DNA from: Hymenobacter gummosus
GTDB taxonomy: Bacteria > Bacteroidota > Bacteroidia > Cytophagales > Hymenobacteraceae
Reading direction: 5' to 3'
Assembly (NCBI RefSeq): GCF_003970915.1
Contig: NZ_RXOF01000001.1
Coordinates: 620,001-684,000, forward strand
Length of the DNA stretch: 64,000 bases
The position numbers and the translations under genes are program-made. Below the pieces are notes generated by a model. That model had not been told where the DNA came from. It saw only the letters and a list, made by a program, of their open reading frames with translations, and did not search any database. Position 1 is the stretch's first letter. The number at the start of each line of letters is the position of its first letter. Below, piece by piece: positions 9,814 through 18,301 of this stretch.

Positions 9814-9964
9814 CAATGACTGCAAGAGCGACTGATTGAATGCTCAGATGGCACCCATGATGTCAGCTTTCCGGCAGGCAGTGCGCCATGTTATAGATGG
9901 CCCCACTGACTGGCGCAGTCCTTGGCGCCAGTCAATCATTCGGTCATGCGCTCATTCAATCATT
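9814..9964. repeat. Inverted pair of TGA-rich repeats after mgtE
   Basis: The left tract (about 9814-9846, words AATGACTG, GACTGATTGAATG) is imperfectly complementary to the right tract (9927-9964, TCAATCATTCGGTCATG, TCATTCAATCATTG). Between them is a perfect hairpin, GACTGGCGC (9908-9916) with GCGCCAGTC (9925-9933), which may end mgtE transcription. The same TGA words form the pair at 43450-43550. The annotated 5' part of the following gene overlaps this element. Confidence 0.55.
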
Positions 9965-10627
9965 GCCCTGCTGCTTGGCGGCTGCGCCGCGGTGGGCCGC
10001 GTTAGCCAGCTGGAAGACGGCTGGTACCGGGCCATGCACCTGGGCGGCGCCGATTCGCTGGCGCGGCAGCTGAGCCGGCAGGAGCTGTACGTGCAGCAGC
10101 ACGCCGATACTCTGCTGCTGATTCCGCGCTCGGCCCCCACGCCGCGGGCCCGCCGCTACCAGTTGCGGCCCGACCACCACGCGCTGCTGCTCAACCGCCG
10201 CTTCGACCTGGACGTGTTTACCATCCCGGTGAAAGTGCGGCCGGCCCGGGCGGGGGTGCCGGTTCAGCTGAACACCACCTTCAACGCGGCCGTGTACCTG
10301 GGCCGGCGGCTCGATTTTTACTACCTCAGCCAGCAGGCCGTCACGCCCTGGCACCGTGCTGCGCGCATCCGCGCTACGGGCCTGGGCTACGGCGCTTTCC
10401 TGGGCCTGGGCTCCACGGCCATTACCGCCGACGTTACGGGCCGGGCGGGCGGCCCCGAGTACGAGGGCTTCGTGCTGCACGCGGGCGCCGCCACGCTGTA
10501 CGACGCGCGCAGCTTCAACGTGGGCCTGGCCGCGGGCCTCGACCACCTGCTCGGTCCCGACCGCCGGGTGTGGATTTACCAGCACCGGCCCTGGGTTGGC
10601 ATCCTGTTCGGCCTGGATCTGAACTAG
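9848..10627 (+). CDS. Hypothetical lipoprotein, start uncertain
   Basis: About 259 residues if started at the Met codon at 9848. A lipobox-like SIIALLLGGC suggests lipid attachment, and the mature part begins AAVGRVSQLEDGWYRAMHLGG. The C-terminal half (GLGYGAFLGLGSTAITADVTG, AATLYDARSFNVGLAAGLDHL, HRPWVGILFGLDLN) has strand-like alternation and Gly-rich turns seen in small membrane-associated barrels. No family was recognised. The first 40 codons lie in the TGA-rich inverted repeat, have no coding character of their own, and contain a hairpin. The real start may be a later non-ATG codon, or the repeat may have replaced the original 5' end. Confidence 0.6.
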   Translation: MAPMMSAFRQAVRHVIDGPTDWRSPWRQSIIRSCAHSIIALLLGGCAAVGRVSQLEDGWYRAMHLGGADSLARQLSRQELYVQQHADTLLLIPRSAPTPRARRYQLRPDHHALLLNRRFDLDVFTIPVKVRPARAGVPVQLNTTFNAAVYLGRRLDFYYLSQQAVTPWHRAARIRATGLGYGAFLGLGSTAITADVTGRAGGPEYEGFVLHAGAATLYDARSFNVGLAAGLDHLLGPDRRVWIYQHRPWVGILFGLDLN

Positions 10628-10667
10628 AGCCGGTGGACGGTAGCCGCCTATCGACTTTAAGACGCAG

Positions 10668-11072
10668 CTAGAAGTCCTGCCGCCGGTTCGCCTTTTTTTC
10701 GCTGTTTTTCTTTTTGGCTTCGAGGCGCTTGCGTACGGCGCCGGCGCTGGGCTTGGTGGCTTTGCGGGGCTTGGGCCGGTGCAGGGCTTTCAGCAGCGCG
10801 TCGTGCAGCTTCTTGAGGGCCAGCTCCTTGTTGCGCAGCTGGCTGCGGTCTTCCTGCGCGGTGACGACCAGCAGGCCGTCGGCGGTGAGCTGAGGACCAA
10901 TTTTCTCTAGGATGCGCTGCTTCTGCTCCTCGCTCAGCAACAGGGAATTGGCCACGTCGAAGCGCAGCTCCACCCGCGACTCCACCTTGTTCACGTTTTG
11001 CCCGCCCGGCCCGCTGCTGCGGCTGGTTTGCACCTGGAGTTCGGACCAGAAAGCTTCGGGGGCGGGTAGCAT
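10668..11072 (-). CDS. arfB: Ribosome rescue peptidyl-tRNA hydrolase ArfB (YaeJ)
   Basis: 134 residues from the Met at 11072, chosen because family members start about 20 residues before the GGQ motif. The motif is SGPGGQNVNKVESRVELRFD, where Gly-Gly-Gln catalyses peptidyl-tRNA hydrolysis as in release factors. There is no codon-recognition domain, and the C-terminal tail is strongly basic (KPRKATKPSAGAVRKRLEAK and onward), as needed to enter the empty mRNA channel of stalled ribosomes. Length is typical for ArfB. It is convergent with the hypothetical lipoprotein gene. Confidence 0.93.
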   Translation of the reverse strand: MLPAPEAFWSELQVQTSRSSGPGGQNVNKVESRVELRFDVANSLLLSEEQKQRILEKIGPQLTADGLLVVTAQEDRSQLRNKELALKKLHDALLKALHRPKPRKATKPSAGAVRKRLEAKKKNSEKKANRRQDF

Positions 11073-11223
11073 GGATGGGGTGGTTGATAATGGGCAACGA
11101 CTCGTTGCGTCTTCCTTATTCGCAAGCGGGCAAAGATGGTTGATTGCGGGCAGTGAAGTATTCTGCGCCGGAACCGTGCCGCGGGCGCCGTAGCGCGGAC
11201 AGCCCTGCCGGTCCATACAAGCA

Positions 11224-11259
11224 GTAACCGCCCACCGGCCGGAGCCAGCGGGCGGTTAC
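11224..11259. terminator. Hairpin after the NmrA-like gene
   Basis: GTAACCGCCC (11224-11233) pairs with GGGCGGTTAC (11250-11259). It lies 19 bases beyond the stop of the minus-strand gene at 11279. No U-tract is present. Confidence 0.45.
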
Positions 11260-11278
11260 CCCCCAATGAGTGGAAAAT

Positions 11279-12199
11279 TTAGGCTACCGGCTGAGCTGCG
11301 GCAGCCTGGAAGGCTGGGGCAAACACCTCGGCGGCAAAGGCTTCCAGCGTGGTGGGCGTGGTATTGGCGGCGGTGCGCGTTTCGTGCACCATGGCCCGCT
11401 CCTCGTTCAGGGTCTGGCTCATTTCCAGGTACAAATCGGCCATCGACTCCGAGAGGCCGGCGCCCATCATGCCCTGCTTGGCCTGATCGAGGGGGAAGGG
11501 CACGTAGGGCAGCCCGGGGCGGCCGATGGCCTGGCCGATAATTCGGGCGGCTTCGGCCAGGGTGTAGCTGCGCGGACCCAGCAACAGCTGCTCCTGGTGG
11601 CCGGCGGGCAGGGCGGGCCCGTCGAGCAGCGCGGCGGCGCGGGCGGCAATGTCGCGGGTGGCAATCATGGGGAAGCTCACATCGGGGCGGATAGCCGAGC
11701 CGGTGATGCCGGGGCCGAGGATGAGGCCGATGTTGGCCAGCAGGTTTTCCATGAAGTAGGCTGGGCGCAGGTGCACCACGTGCAGGCCCTCGATGGCGTT
11801 GAGGCGCTGCTCCTGGCGGTGCACGCTCACGATGGGGCCGGTGCCGCTGGGCAAGTCGGCGGCAATGCTGCTCAGATTGACCACCTGCCGCAGGCCCGAC
11901 TGGCGCAGGGACTCGGCCACGGCGGCACCCAGCTCGTCCTGGGCCGCCAGCACGTCGGGCGCCACGGCGTTGGGCGGCAGCATCAGAAAGGCGGCGTCGG
12001 CGCCGCGCAGCACTTCCGCCAGGAAGGCCACGTCGCTGAGCTGGCCGGGGCGGATGTCGGCGCCGGCCTGGGCCAGCGGAGTCAGGGCTTCGACGGAGCG
12101 GGCGACGGCCGTGACGCGGTGGCCGCGGCCGAGCAGGTGGTGAACGAGGGCGGAGCCAATGTGGCCGGTGGCACCGGTCACGACAATGTGCTTTTGCAT
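11279..12199 (-). CDS. NmrA-like NAD(P)-binding oxidoreductase
   Basis: 306 residues from the Met at 12199 (MQKHIVVTGATGHIGSAL). The TGATGHIGS motif near the N-terminus is the Rossmann nucleotide-binding loop of atypical short-chain dehydrogenases of the NmrA/QOR2 group. LSSIAADLPSG and HLRPAYFMENLL are family landmarks; the catalytic Tyr-x-x-x-Lys is not evident, as usual in NmrA-like proteins. These act as redox sensors or quinone reductases. It is divergent from an HxlR-type regulator with a shared operator, which often accompanies redox or quinone stress control. Confidence 0.88.
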   Translation of the reverse strand: MQKHIVVTGATGHIGSALVHHLLGRGHRVTAVARSVEALTPLAQAGADIRPGQLSDVAFLAEVLRGADAAFLMLPPNAVAPDVLAAQDELGAAVAESLRQSGLRQVVNLSSIAADLPSGTGPIVSVHRQEQRLNAIEGLHVVHLRPAYFMENLLANIGLILGPGITGSAIRPDVSFPMIATRDIAARAAALLDGPALPAGHQEQLLLGPRSYTLAEAARIIGQAIGRPGLPYVPFPLDQAKQGMMGAGLSESMADLYLEMSQTLNEERAMVHETRTAANTTPTTLEAFAAEVFAPAFQAAAAQPVA

Positions 12200-12295
12200 G
12201 GCTGAAACGGTAAGGGTCAGTTGTTTGAGTGACAACCCGCTGCGTGTCATTGGATTGCCCGACAAAGGAAGGCGCCTTACTGTCTTTTTCGCAAG

Positions 12296-12322
12296 TACCT
12301 ACTTTTAGGTATGGCACCTACC
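12296..12322. promoter_or_regulatory. Probable HxlR operator
   Basis: TACCTA (12296-12301) and TAGGTA (12306-12311) form a perfect 6-base inverted repeat with a 4-base spacer, and ACCTA (12316-12320) adds a third half-site in inverted order. The site lies in the 166-base divergent region, 44 bases before the regulator start. Its position and symmetry suit a dimeric winged-helix regulator controlling both genes. Confidence 0.55.
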
Positions 12323-12365
12323 TTTTTGAAAGTTTTGCTGATCTTCAGGCCAATAAATTTTCACC

Positions 12366-12761
12366 ATGGATAAACTTACCAAGCAGCAGCAGGCCTCGCA
12401 GCAGTGGCAGGCCAGCACCACCCCGCCCCCGCCCAACGCCTACTGCCCCGTGCGCACCACCCTGAACGTGCTCGGCGGCAAGTGGAAGCTGCTCATCCTC
12501 TCCTACCTGCTGCACGAGCCGCGCCGCTACGGGGAGCTGAAGCGCCTGGTCCCGGAAATCACCGAGAAAATGCTGATTCAGGAGCTGCGGGAGCTGGAGC
12601 TGGACGGCATCGTGGCGCGGCGGGTGTACCAGCAGGTGCCGCCCAAAGTGGAGTACTACCTCACCGATCTGGGTCAGGAGGTCAAGCCCCTGTTTCAGGC
12701 CCTGGTGGGCTGGGGCCAGGACTACATACAGCGCACCGGCGTGCCTGCGCCGGTGTTCTGA
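12366..12761 (+). CDS. HxlR family transcriptional regulator
   Basis: 131 residues, one winged-helix domain. The family signature is CPVRTTLNVLGGKWKLLILS (residues 22-41), followed by RRYGELKRLVPEITEKML, the helix-turn-helix, and EYYLTDLGQEVKPL, the wing and dimer helix. The N-terminal Cys preceding the signature is the redox-active residue in several HxlR/YodB proteins. It faces the NmrA-like oxidoreductase, so it probably represses that gene until an oxidant or electrophile is sensed. The regulation is inferred from layout and the inverted repeats between them. Confidence 0.92.
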   Translation: MDKLTKQQQASQQWQASTTPPPPNAYCPVRTTLNVLGGKWKLLILSYLLHEPRRYGELKRLVPEITEKMLIQELRELELDGIVARRVYQQVPPKVEYYLTDLGQEVKPLFQALVGWGQDYIQRTGVPAPVF

Positions 12762-12822
12762 ATTCCGGGCCGCCGGCCTTTGTCAACTACGGCACAATCC
12801 GCAAATTCTTGACTAACAGCTG

Positions 12823-13290
12823 CTAACCGCGCCGCGCCATAAAAGTATCCAGCCCTTGGCGGGCAGTGGCGCGCACCTTGGGCTGCAGCCAGGGCGTCCA
12901 GCCCAGCAGCCAGCCCACCGGCCCCAGCGCCTGCCGCGACCAGCGCCAGAAGCTGAACTCATCACGGTGGCTGAGGATGAGTCCGTCGCGAAAAGTGAAG
13001 TGGGCCCGGATGTGGTTGTGCACCGGCCGCCCCGTTTGTCCGAAGGTATAGTGCGCGTCCCAGGTGGCGCGGCCCTGCTGTTCGTCGGCCTGAATGTCGT
13101 TGTACGTCAGGCGCAGATCCTTGCCGCGGGTGCAGAGCATGTGCCACATGGCGCCAATTTCGGAGCCGCGCAGCCGGAAAGCCGGATCCTCGAAGGTGGC
13201 CTCGGAGTGGTAGCAGGCGGCCATGGCGGCGTGGTCGCGTCGCTGAAAGGCCTGGTAGAAGCGGTGCAGCAGTTCTTCGTGCGAGGTCAT
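12823..13290 (-). CDS. NTF2-like (SnoaL-type) protein
   Basis: 155 residues. The start HEELLHRFYQAFQRRDHAAMAACYHSEATFEDPAF is the typical opening helix and strand of nuclear transport factor 2-like folds (SnoaL, ketosteroid isomerase-like). RATWDAHYTFGQTGRPVHNHIRAHFTFRDG continues the sheet. Such proteins are small enzymes or binding proteins; no specific activity can be assigned. The C-terminal WLLGWTPWLQPKVRATARQGLDTFMARRG is an extra helical tail. It is transcribed alone. Confidence 0.8.
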   Translation of the reverse strand: MTSHEELLHRFYQAFQRRDHAAMAACYHSEATFEDPAFRLRGSEIGAMWHMLCTRGKDLRLTYNDIQADEQQGRATWDAHYTFGQTGRPVHNHIRAHFTFRDGLILSHRDEFSFWRWSRQALGPVGWLLGWTPWLQPKVRATARQGLDTFMARRG

Positions 13291-13463
13291 GGCAGGGGGC
13301 GGGGCGCAAGCGTGGGCCTAAAGCTGGCGAAAAAGCGGCGCTTGGCGGCTGCGGCTTCCTCGGCCGGCCACAGTAGCGACGATGGCACCTGGGGCCAGGC
13401 AAGGGCGGGAATGTTTCGCACATCTACTATCTTGAATATTCCAACCGTTTCTTCCCGGATAAC

Positions 13464-14204
13464 ATGAAAACAACCCTCCTCCCCCGCCTGGCCCTGCCGC
13501 TGCTGCTGGCCGTCCTGCCCATCCTCGGCCCCGCTACGGCGGCCCCCGTGGTAGCTGCCGTGCCCGTGGCCGATGCCCGCGAAGTGCGCAACGTGGCCGC
13601 TTTTTCCAAGCTGACGCTGGCTACCTCGGCCGAGGTAATTCTGGAGCAGGGCAGCACCCAGAAAGTAGAGCTCGAGGGCCTGCCCGAAGACCTCAAGGAA
13701 ATCGAAACCACCGTGGACGGCGGCAAGCTGCGCATCGGCACCGTCAGCAAAACGGGCCTGAACTGGCGCGGCCTGACAGGCCGGGTGCGCGTGTACGTGA
13801 CCATGACCAAGGTGGAGGCTCTGAGCGTGAGCGGCTCGGGCAGCATTCAGGCCGCCAAGGAACTGCGCGGCGGCACCATGACGGTGGCCGTCAGCGGCTC
13901 GGGGCGGCTGCAGGCGCCGCTGGCCGCCGAAAGCGTGGAAGCCAGCATCAGCGGCTCGGGTGGCCTGCGGCTCAGCGGCAGCACTAAGGCGCTGTCCACC
14001 CACATCAGCGGCTCGGGCAGCATTCAGGCCACGGAGCTGCAGGCGGCCACCTGCGAGGCCCACATCAGCGGCTCGGGCAACTGCCGCGTCAACGTCAGCC
14101 AGACCCTCGACGCGCACATCAGCGGCTCGGGCAGCGTGCACTACGCCGGCTCGCCCAAGGTCACCTCGCGCATTGCCGGCAGCGGCCGGGTCAGCAAGGG
14201 GTAA
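13464..14204 (+). CDS. Head GIN domain protein (putative adhesin)
   Basis: 246 residues with a cleavable signal peptide (MKTTLLPRLALPLLLAVLPI...). The mature part has the GIN/DUF2807 pattern: an opening strand VAAFSKLTLATSAEVILEQG, then seven short repeats with SGSG (VSGSGSIQA, VSGSGRLQA, ISGSGGLRL, ISGSGSIQA, ISGSGNCRV, ISGSGSVHY, IAGSGRVS), which build a right-handed beta-helix. Such proteins are periplasmic or surface-exposed in Bacteroidota; function is unproven. The stop codon is immediately followed by a period-8 repeat tract. Confidence 0.9.
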   Translation: MKTTLLPRLALPLLLAVLPILGPATAAPVVAAVPVADAREVRNVAAFSKLTLATSAEVILEQGSTQKVELEGLPEDLKEIETTVDGGKLRIGTVSKTGLNWRGLTGRVRVYVTMTKVEALSVSGSGSIQAAKELRGGTMTVAVSGSGRLQAPLAAESVEASISGSGGLRLSGSTKALSTHISGSGSIQATELQAATCEAHISGSGNCRVNVSQTLDAHISGSGSVHYAGSPKVTSRIAGSGRVSKG

Positions 14205-14473
14205 TGAGGAAATCAGGTAATTAAGGGCTTAGGCAACCAGAACGTCATCCTGACGAAGGAAGGACCTGCCTCTTAGCCTGCACTTACGCTGATAACAACG
14301 AGCAGACGCCAATCGAATAGAACGATGCAAGCGCAGCCACCACGCCCCAGACGATTGGGCGTTGGTGGCTGCGCTTTCAGGTTCGTGCAAGGTGCGAGGA
14401 AGGTCCTTCCTTCGTCAGGATGACGTTCTGGTTGCCTAATCACCTAGTTCCCTAATCCTCCTAATCACTCAAT
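14200..14473. repeat. Nested inverted-repeat element filling a spacer
   Basis: Three layers are visible. The outer layer is a pair of period-8 tracts: GGTAATGA GGAAATCA units from 14200 to 14231, and their inverted partner (CCTAATCA type) at 14435-14473, which overlap the stop codons of both flanking genes. Next are perfect 39-base terminal inverted repeats at 14229-14267 and 14401-14439, containing the GTCATCCTGACGAAGG word. Inside is a hairpin at 14329-14376 with a 14-base perfect stem (AAGCGCAGCCACCA). The 211-base inner part resembles a MITE; no transposase or clear target duplication is seen. Confidence 0.8.
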
Positions 14474-17356
14474 GACCACTTTGCTGGTGCCGCGGCCTTC
14501 CGGCGTGGTGAGGCGTAGCAGGTAGACGCCGCGGGGCAGCTTGGTCTGCACCTGCTGCTCCCAGGAGCCGGGCACCAGCTGGAGCTGCTGCACCACGCGG
14601 CCGTGCACATCCAGCAACTCCAAGCGAGTATCGGCCGTGGCGGCTTGCTTGAGTGCCACCGTAAACTGCCCGCCGTTGGGGTTGGGGTGCACCGTGACGA
14701 CCGGCGCTGCGCCTTCATCCGCGCCCAGGCGCACGGCTACTGGTTCGCTCACGGTATTGGTGCCGTCCTTATCGATCTGGCGCAGGCGGTAGTAGCTCAG
14801 GCCGGGCCGGGGCCGGGCGTCGAGGTAGCGGTAGCGGCGGAGCGTGGTGCTGTTGCCGGCCCCGGGCGTTTCTCCCACGACGGTGTAGCTGCGCCCATCG
14901 GTGGAGCGCTCCAGCTCGAAATGGTCGTTGTTGATTTCCTGGGCCGTTTCCCACTGCAGCTCCACCTGCCGGCCGAGCGGGCGGGCCCGGAAGCTCAGCA
15001 GCGTGATGGGCAGCGGCCCGCGGGCGGCCTGCACCGCCGAGCACAGCAGCGTGGTGGGTAGCAGCTGCCGGGCCACGCCGGCGTCGGGGCTTTCCCATTC
15101 CAGCGTGAGCACGTTGCCGCCGTTGTACTCCCCGTAGTGAATCAGCAGGTTGTGCAGGCCGGCCGGCAAAAACACCGTGCCGCTGATGGTGCGCGGCGGG
15201 TGCCCGGTGCCGTTGTCGATAAGGGCGGTGGGCAGGGCCGGCGGCGAAGCCAGGGCCGCGTCGTCGAGCCAGAGGTAGGAGGCATCGTCGGAGGTGAGGT
15301 GGAAGGTGTAGTTGCCGGCGGTGGCCACGTACACGCTGCCCCGGTACCGGGCGCTGAAGCGGTCCGGGTCGGCGTTGGAGCCCAGGGCGGGCGGGGCCAC
15401 GTCGCCCCAGCTGCCGGGGGCGCCGAAGTTCAGCTGCGGGTCGATGCGGGCAAAGGCCGGGGAGTTCAGCTTGAAGAAGGCCTGGTTGTTGGGCAAGTCA
15501 TCGAAGTAGCCCGCGTAGTACTCCCCGTACAGCCCGGCGGCCACCAGCTGCCCGCTGGGGTCGGTGCCGCTGCAGCCGACGGGCGGCGGAGGCGTCACCA
15601 CGAACAAAAAGGCCAGCGGCTGCTCCAGGGCGCCCTCAGCGTTGTACACGGCCACGCCCACGTCGTAGCGGCCCTCGGGCACGGTGGCCGCGGCTGTGAG
15701 CACGCCGGTAGTGGCGTTGATGCTAATGCCCGCCGGCAGACTGGCCGGGCGCAGCAACGCAAAGCCGGCCACCGGCAGCGGGCTGCTCACCGTGGGCGTG
15801 GCCGACGATACCGCCCGGCCATTGACGGTGGAGGCGCTGCCCGGCGCGTAGTTCAGGGCCGTGGGCGGCTGGCGCTGGGGCTGCACCACCGAGCACAGCG
15901 CGGCCGCCGGCACCGGCTGCCGCGCCAGGCCCGCCGCCTCCGATTTCCACTCCAGCGTGAGCACGTTGCCGCCGCCGTCTTCCCCGTAGTGAATCAGCAC
16001 GTTGTGCAGGCCCGCGGTCAGAAATACCGTGACGGAGTCGGTGCGGGCCGCGTGCAGGCCGCCGTTGTTGATGGCGGCGCGGGCCGTCTGGGCGGGGGCG
16101 TCGAGGGCGGCGTTGCCGAGCCAGAGAAAGGAGGCGTCGTCGGAAGTCAGGTAGAAGGTGTAGCTGCCGGTAACGGGCGCGTACAGGCTGCCGCGCAGCC
16201 GCACGCTGAACTCGTCGGGGTCGGCAGCCGAGCCGCCGGCCGGCGGCACGATGCCGCCCCAGCTGGGCGTGCCGGTAAAGTTCACCAGGGCATCGACGCG
16301 CCGCAGCCCGGGGGTATTGGCCTGGAAGAAGCCGTGGTCGTTGGCGAAGTAGCCGGCGTAGTACTCGCCGTACAGGCCGCGGGCCGGGGCCGCGCCGCCG
16401 GGGTCGAGGCCGGTGCAGCCCGAGGGCGGCGGCGGGGCAATGTCGAAGGTAAATACGCTGCCGAAGGTGCTGGTGCCGCTGGCGTTGGTCAGCGCCACCG
16501 CCACCACGTACACGCCGCTGGGCACGGTGGCCGCTGCCGTCAGCACGCCGGTAGCGGCGTCGATGCTGATGCCGGCCGGCAGGCTCCCGGCGTTGGCAAT
16601 GGCAAAGGCGGTAATGGGCTGGCCGCCGTCGTTGACGGTGGGCACCGGTGAGCTGACGGCCGCGCCGGCCGCCACGCCCGCCGTGCTGGGCGCGTAGCTG
16701 ATGCCCTGGGGCACCTGCAGCACGTTCTGAATGGCCGTGCACAGGTTGGCGCTGGGTACCAGTTGCCGCGCAATGCCCGCCGCCGCCGACTCCCACTCCC
16801 AGGTCAGGGTGTTGCCGTACAGGTCTTCGCCGTAGTGAATCAGCACGCTGTGCAGGCCGGCCGAGAGAAACACGGTGGCGCTGCGCTCCAAAGGCCCGTG
16901 CCCGCCCCCGTTGTCGATGAGGGCCTGGGCCGTCTGGGCCGGCAGGGCCTGGGAGGCCGCGTCGAGCCACATGTAGGAGGCGTCGTCGGAGGTCAGGTAA
17001 AAGGTGTAGCTGCCGGCCACGGGCACGTACAGGCTGCCGCGGTAGCGGGCACTGAACTGCTGCGGGTCGGCGTTGGTGTTCTGGGCCGGGGGCACCAGGT
17101 TGCCCCAGCTGCCGGTAGTCGGAAAGTTCAGCTGCGCATCGATGCGCACAAGGTCGGCGGGGTTGGAAGTGAAAAACGACTGGTCATCGTTGAAGTACCC
17201 GGCGTAGTATTCGGCATAGAGCCCGTTGGTGGCGGGGTTGCCGCTGGGGTCGGGTCTGGTGCAGCCAGTGGGCTGGGCCCCGGCGTACTGCGTGGCGGAC
17301 AGTAGCAGGGCGAGCAGCCAGCAGCTTCGGAGCAGAAACAGCGAGAAGTGCTTCAT
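14465..17356 (-). CDS. T9SS cargo protein with three PA14 domains
   Basis: 963 residues with a signal peptide ending in YAGAQ. Three copies of a PA14 domain (about 31-212, 315-490, 600-780) share GLYGEYYAGYF, RGSLYVPVAGSYTFYLTSDD and HYGE motifs; each is followed by a fixed stretch ending in a Cys. Between them lie two Ig-like domains with the A-x-x-x-GxxxxPAGISI pattern. A C-terminal LPITLLSFRA module precedes the T9SS type A sorting domain (VTVHPNPNGGQFTV ... GVYLLRL). PA14 modules bind carbohydrate. The protein is likely exported through T9SS and attached to the surface. The adjacent AT-rich 17357-17520 region holds its promoter. Confidence 0.9.
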   Translation of the reverse strand: MKHFSLFLLRSCWLLALLLSATQYAGAQPTGCTRPDPSGNPATNGLYAEYYAGYFNDDQSFFTSNPADLVRIDAQLNFPTTGSWGNLVPPAQNTNADPQQFSARYRGSLYVPVAGSYTFYLTSDDASYMWLDAASQALPAQTAQALIDNGGGHGPLERSATVFLSAGLHSVLIHYGEDLYGNTLTWEWESAAAGIARQLVPSANLCTAIQNVLQVPQGISYAPSTAGVAAGAAVSSPVPTVNDGGQPITAFAIANAGSLPAGISIDAATGVLTAAATVPSGVYVVAVALTNASGTSTFGSVFTFDIAPPPPSGCTGLDPGGAAPARGLYGEYYAGYFANDHGFFQANTPGLRRVDALVNFTGTPSWGGIVPPAGGSAADPDEFSVRLRGSLYAPVTGSYTFYLTSDDASFLWLGNAALDAPAQTARAAINNGGLHAARTDSVTVFLTAGLHNVLIHYGEDGGGNVLTLEWKSEAAGLARQPVPAAALCSVVQPQRQPPTALNYAPGSASTVNGRAVSSATPTVSSPLPVAGFALLRPASLPAGISINATTGVLTAAATVPEGRYDVGVAVYNAEGALEQPLAFLFVVTPPPPVGCSGTDPSGQLVAAGLYGEYYAGYFDDLPNNQAFFKLNSPAFARIDPQLNFGAPGSWGDVAPPALGSNADPDRFSARYRGSVYVATAGNYTFHLTSDDASYLWLDDAALASPPALPTALIDNGTGHPPRTISGTVFLPAGLHNLLIHYGEYNGGNVLTLEWESPDAGVARQLLPTTLLCSAVQAARGPLPITLLSFRARPLGRQVELQWETAQEINNDHFELERSTDGRSYTVVGETPGAGNSTTLRRYRYLDARPRPGLSYYRLRQIDKDGTNTVSEPVAVRLGADEGAAPVVTVHPNPNGGQFTVALKQAATADTRLELLDVHGRVVQQLQLVPGSWEQQVQTKLPRGVYLLRLTTPEGRGTSKVVIE

Positions 17357-17580
17357 ATCCAGTCAAGCTTTGAAATGGTGGAGAATAGGCGGCGACTGTA
17401 CTGAATATACTTTATATTATTACTTTTTGTATGATATTTATAATATTATTTTCTTAAAAGTTAATTCTTCCATGGAAATACACAAATAAGTACCGATGCC
17501 TCCCGTCTGTACAATCGTTTCTCCAGCCTCAGTAATCAGGTGTAAAAAGCCTTTGCCGGACTCAAAAGCCACAAAGAAGA

Positions 17581-17610
17581 CGGGCCGCCGTGCTTGCGCA
17601 CAGCGGCCCG
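17581..17610 (-). terminator. Hairpin after the barrel-like gene at 17651
   Basis: CGGGCCGC (17581-17588) pairs with GCGGCCCG (17603-17610), extended inward by GTG/CAC. On the minus strand it is followed by TCTTCTTTG, a partial U-tract. It lies about 40 bases beyond the stop at 17651. The remaining spacer up to 17356 is AT-rich and without a gene. Confidence 0.6.
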
Positions 17611-17650
17611 CCGCGTTGGAGCCCGAAAGCCGGGGCTGACCCGCTCCGAC

Positions 17651-18205
17651 CTAATTGCCAAACAGCCCGCCGCCCGAGCGGCTCTTTTCCTTTTTCTTGT
17701 CGCGCTTCTTGTCCTTGTCCCGCTCGAAAATGCCACCCATAAAGGAGGTTTTCTCCTTGATCAGCACGTAGCGCACCGACACGGCCGTGGGAAAGCGCAG
17801 CCACTCGTCGTTGTTCAGCTCGAAGCTGGGCTTGAAGTCGGCGGCTACCACGAAGGGCAGAATGGGCAGCTTCCACTCGGCGCCCACCATGGCATCGAAG
17901 CCGCCGACGGCGCCGAAGTCCTTGTGCCGACCGGCGTGCGCACCCGCCCCGAAGTAGTAGTTCAGGCTGGGGCCGAGGATGGGGAAGTGCCGCTCAATCA
18001 GCACGGTGCCCGTCACCTCGCGGGAGCGGAGCAGAGCAATGCCTTCCAGGGTGGTTTTCTCGAAGATTTTCTGCTGGGCGGTGAGGCCGTAATTGCCGCT
18101 GCCCAGGCGCACCCCCAGAGCGGTGCGGTATTTCTGGGCGGCGGCGGGCAGGGTCAGCAGCAGGGCCGCCAGCACGGGCAGCCGGCGAAGAAACGAATGT
18201 GGCAT
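17651..18205 (-). CDS. Hypothetical outer-membrane barrel-like protein
   Basis: 184 residues from the Met at 18205, where MPHSFLRRLPVLAALLLTLPAAAQ is a signal peptide; a Met 17 codons upstream adds no recognisable sequence. The mature part, KYRTALGVRLGSGNYGLTAQQKI..., alternates short amphipathic strands with Gly and Asn turns (GPSLNYYFGAGAHAGRH), as in small porin-family barrels. The tail is unusual: KDKKRDKKKEKSRSGGGLFGN, a strongly charged extension after the last strand (RYVLIKEKTSFMGGI). Function is unknown. Confidence 0.75.
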   Translation of the reverse strand: MPHSFLRRLPVLAALLLTLPAAAQKYRTALGVRLGSGNYGLTAQQKIFEKTTLEGIALLRSREVTGTVLIERHFPILGPSLNYYFGAGAHAGRHKDFGAVGGFDAMVGAEWKLPILPFVVAADFKPSFELNNDEWLRFPTAVSVRYVLIKEKTSFMGGIFERDKDKKRDKKKEKSRSGGGLFGN

Positions 18206-18301
18206 GCGGAGGAAAGCGTAGGGCGCGGACTTCGTTAACGAGGCAGCGGCAGGCAAAGTACGGGCCAGAGCGGCCCATGTTCCGCATTAGCGGCTTCGCC
18301 C

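Noticed and set aside
12319-12328. TACCTTTTTG as promoter of the HxlR gene
   Set aside because: Spacing between TA and TTTG does not fit TAnnTTTG, and no -33 element is visible; the region is better explained as operator.
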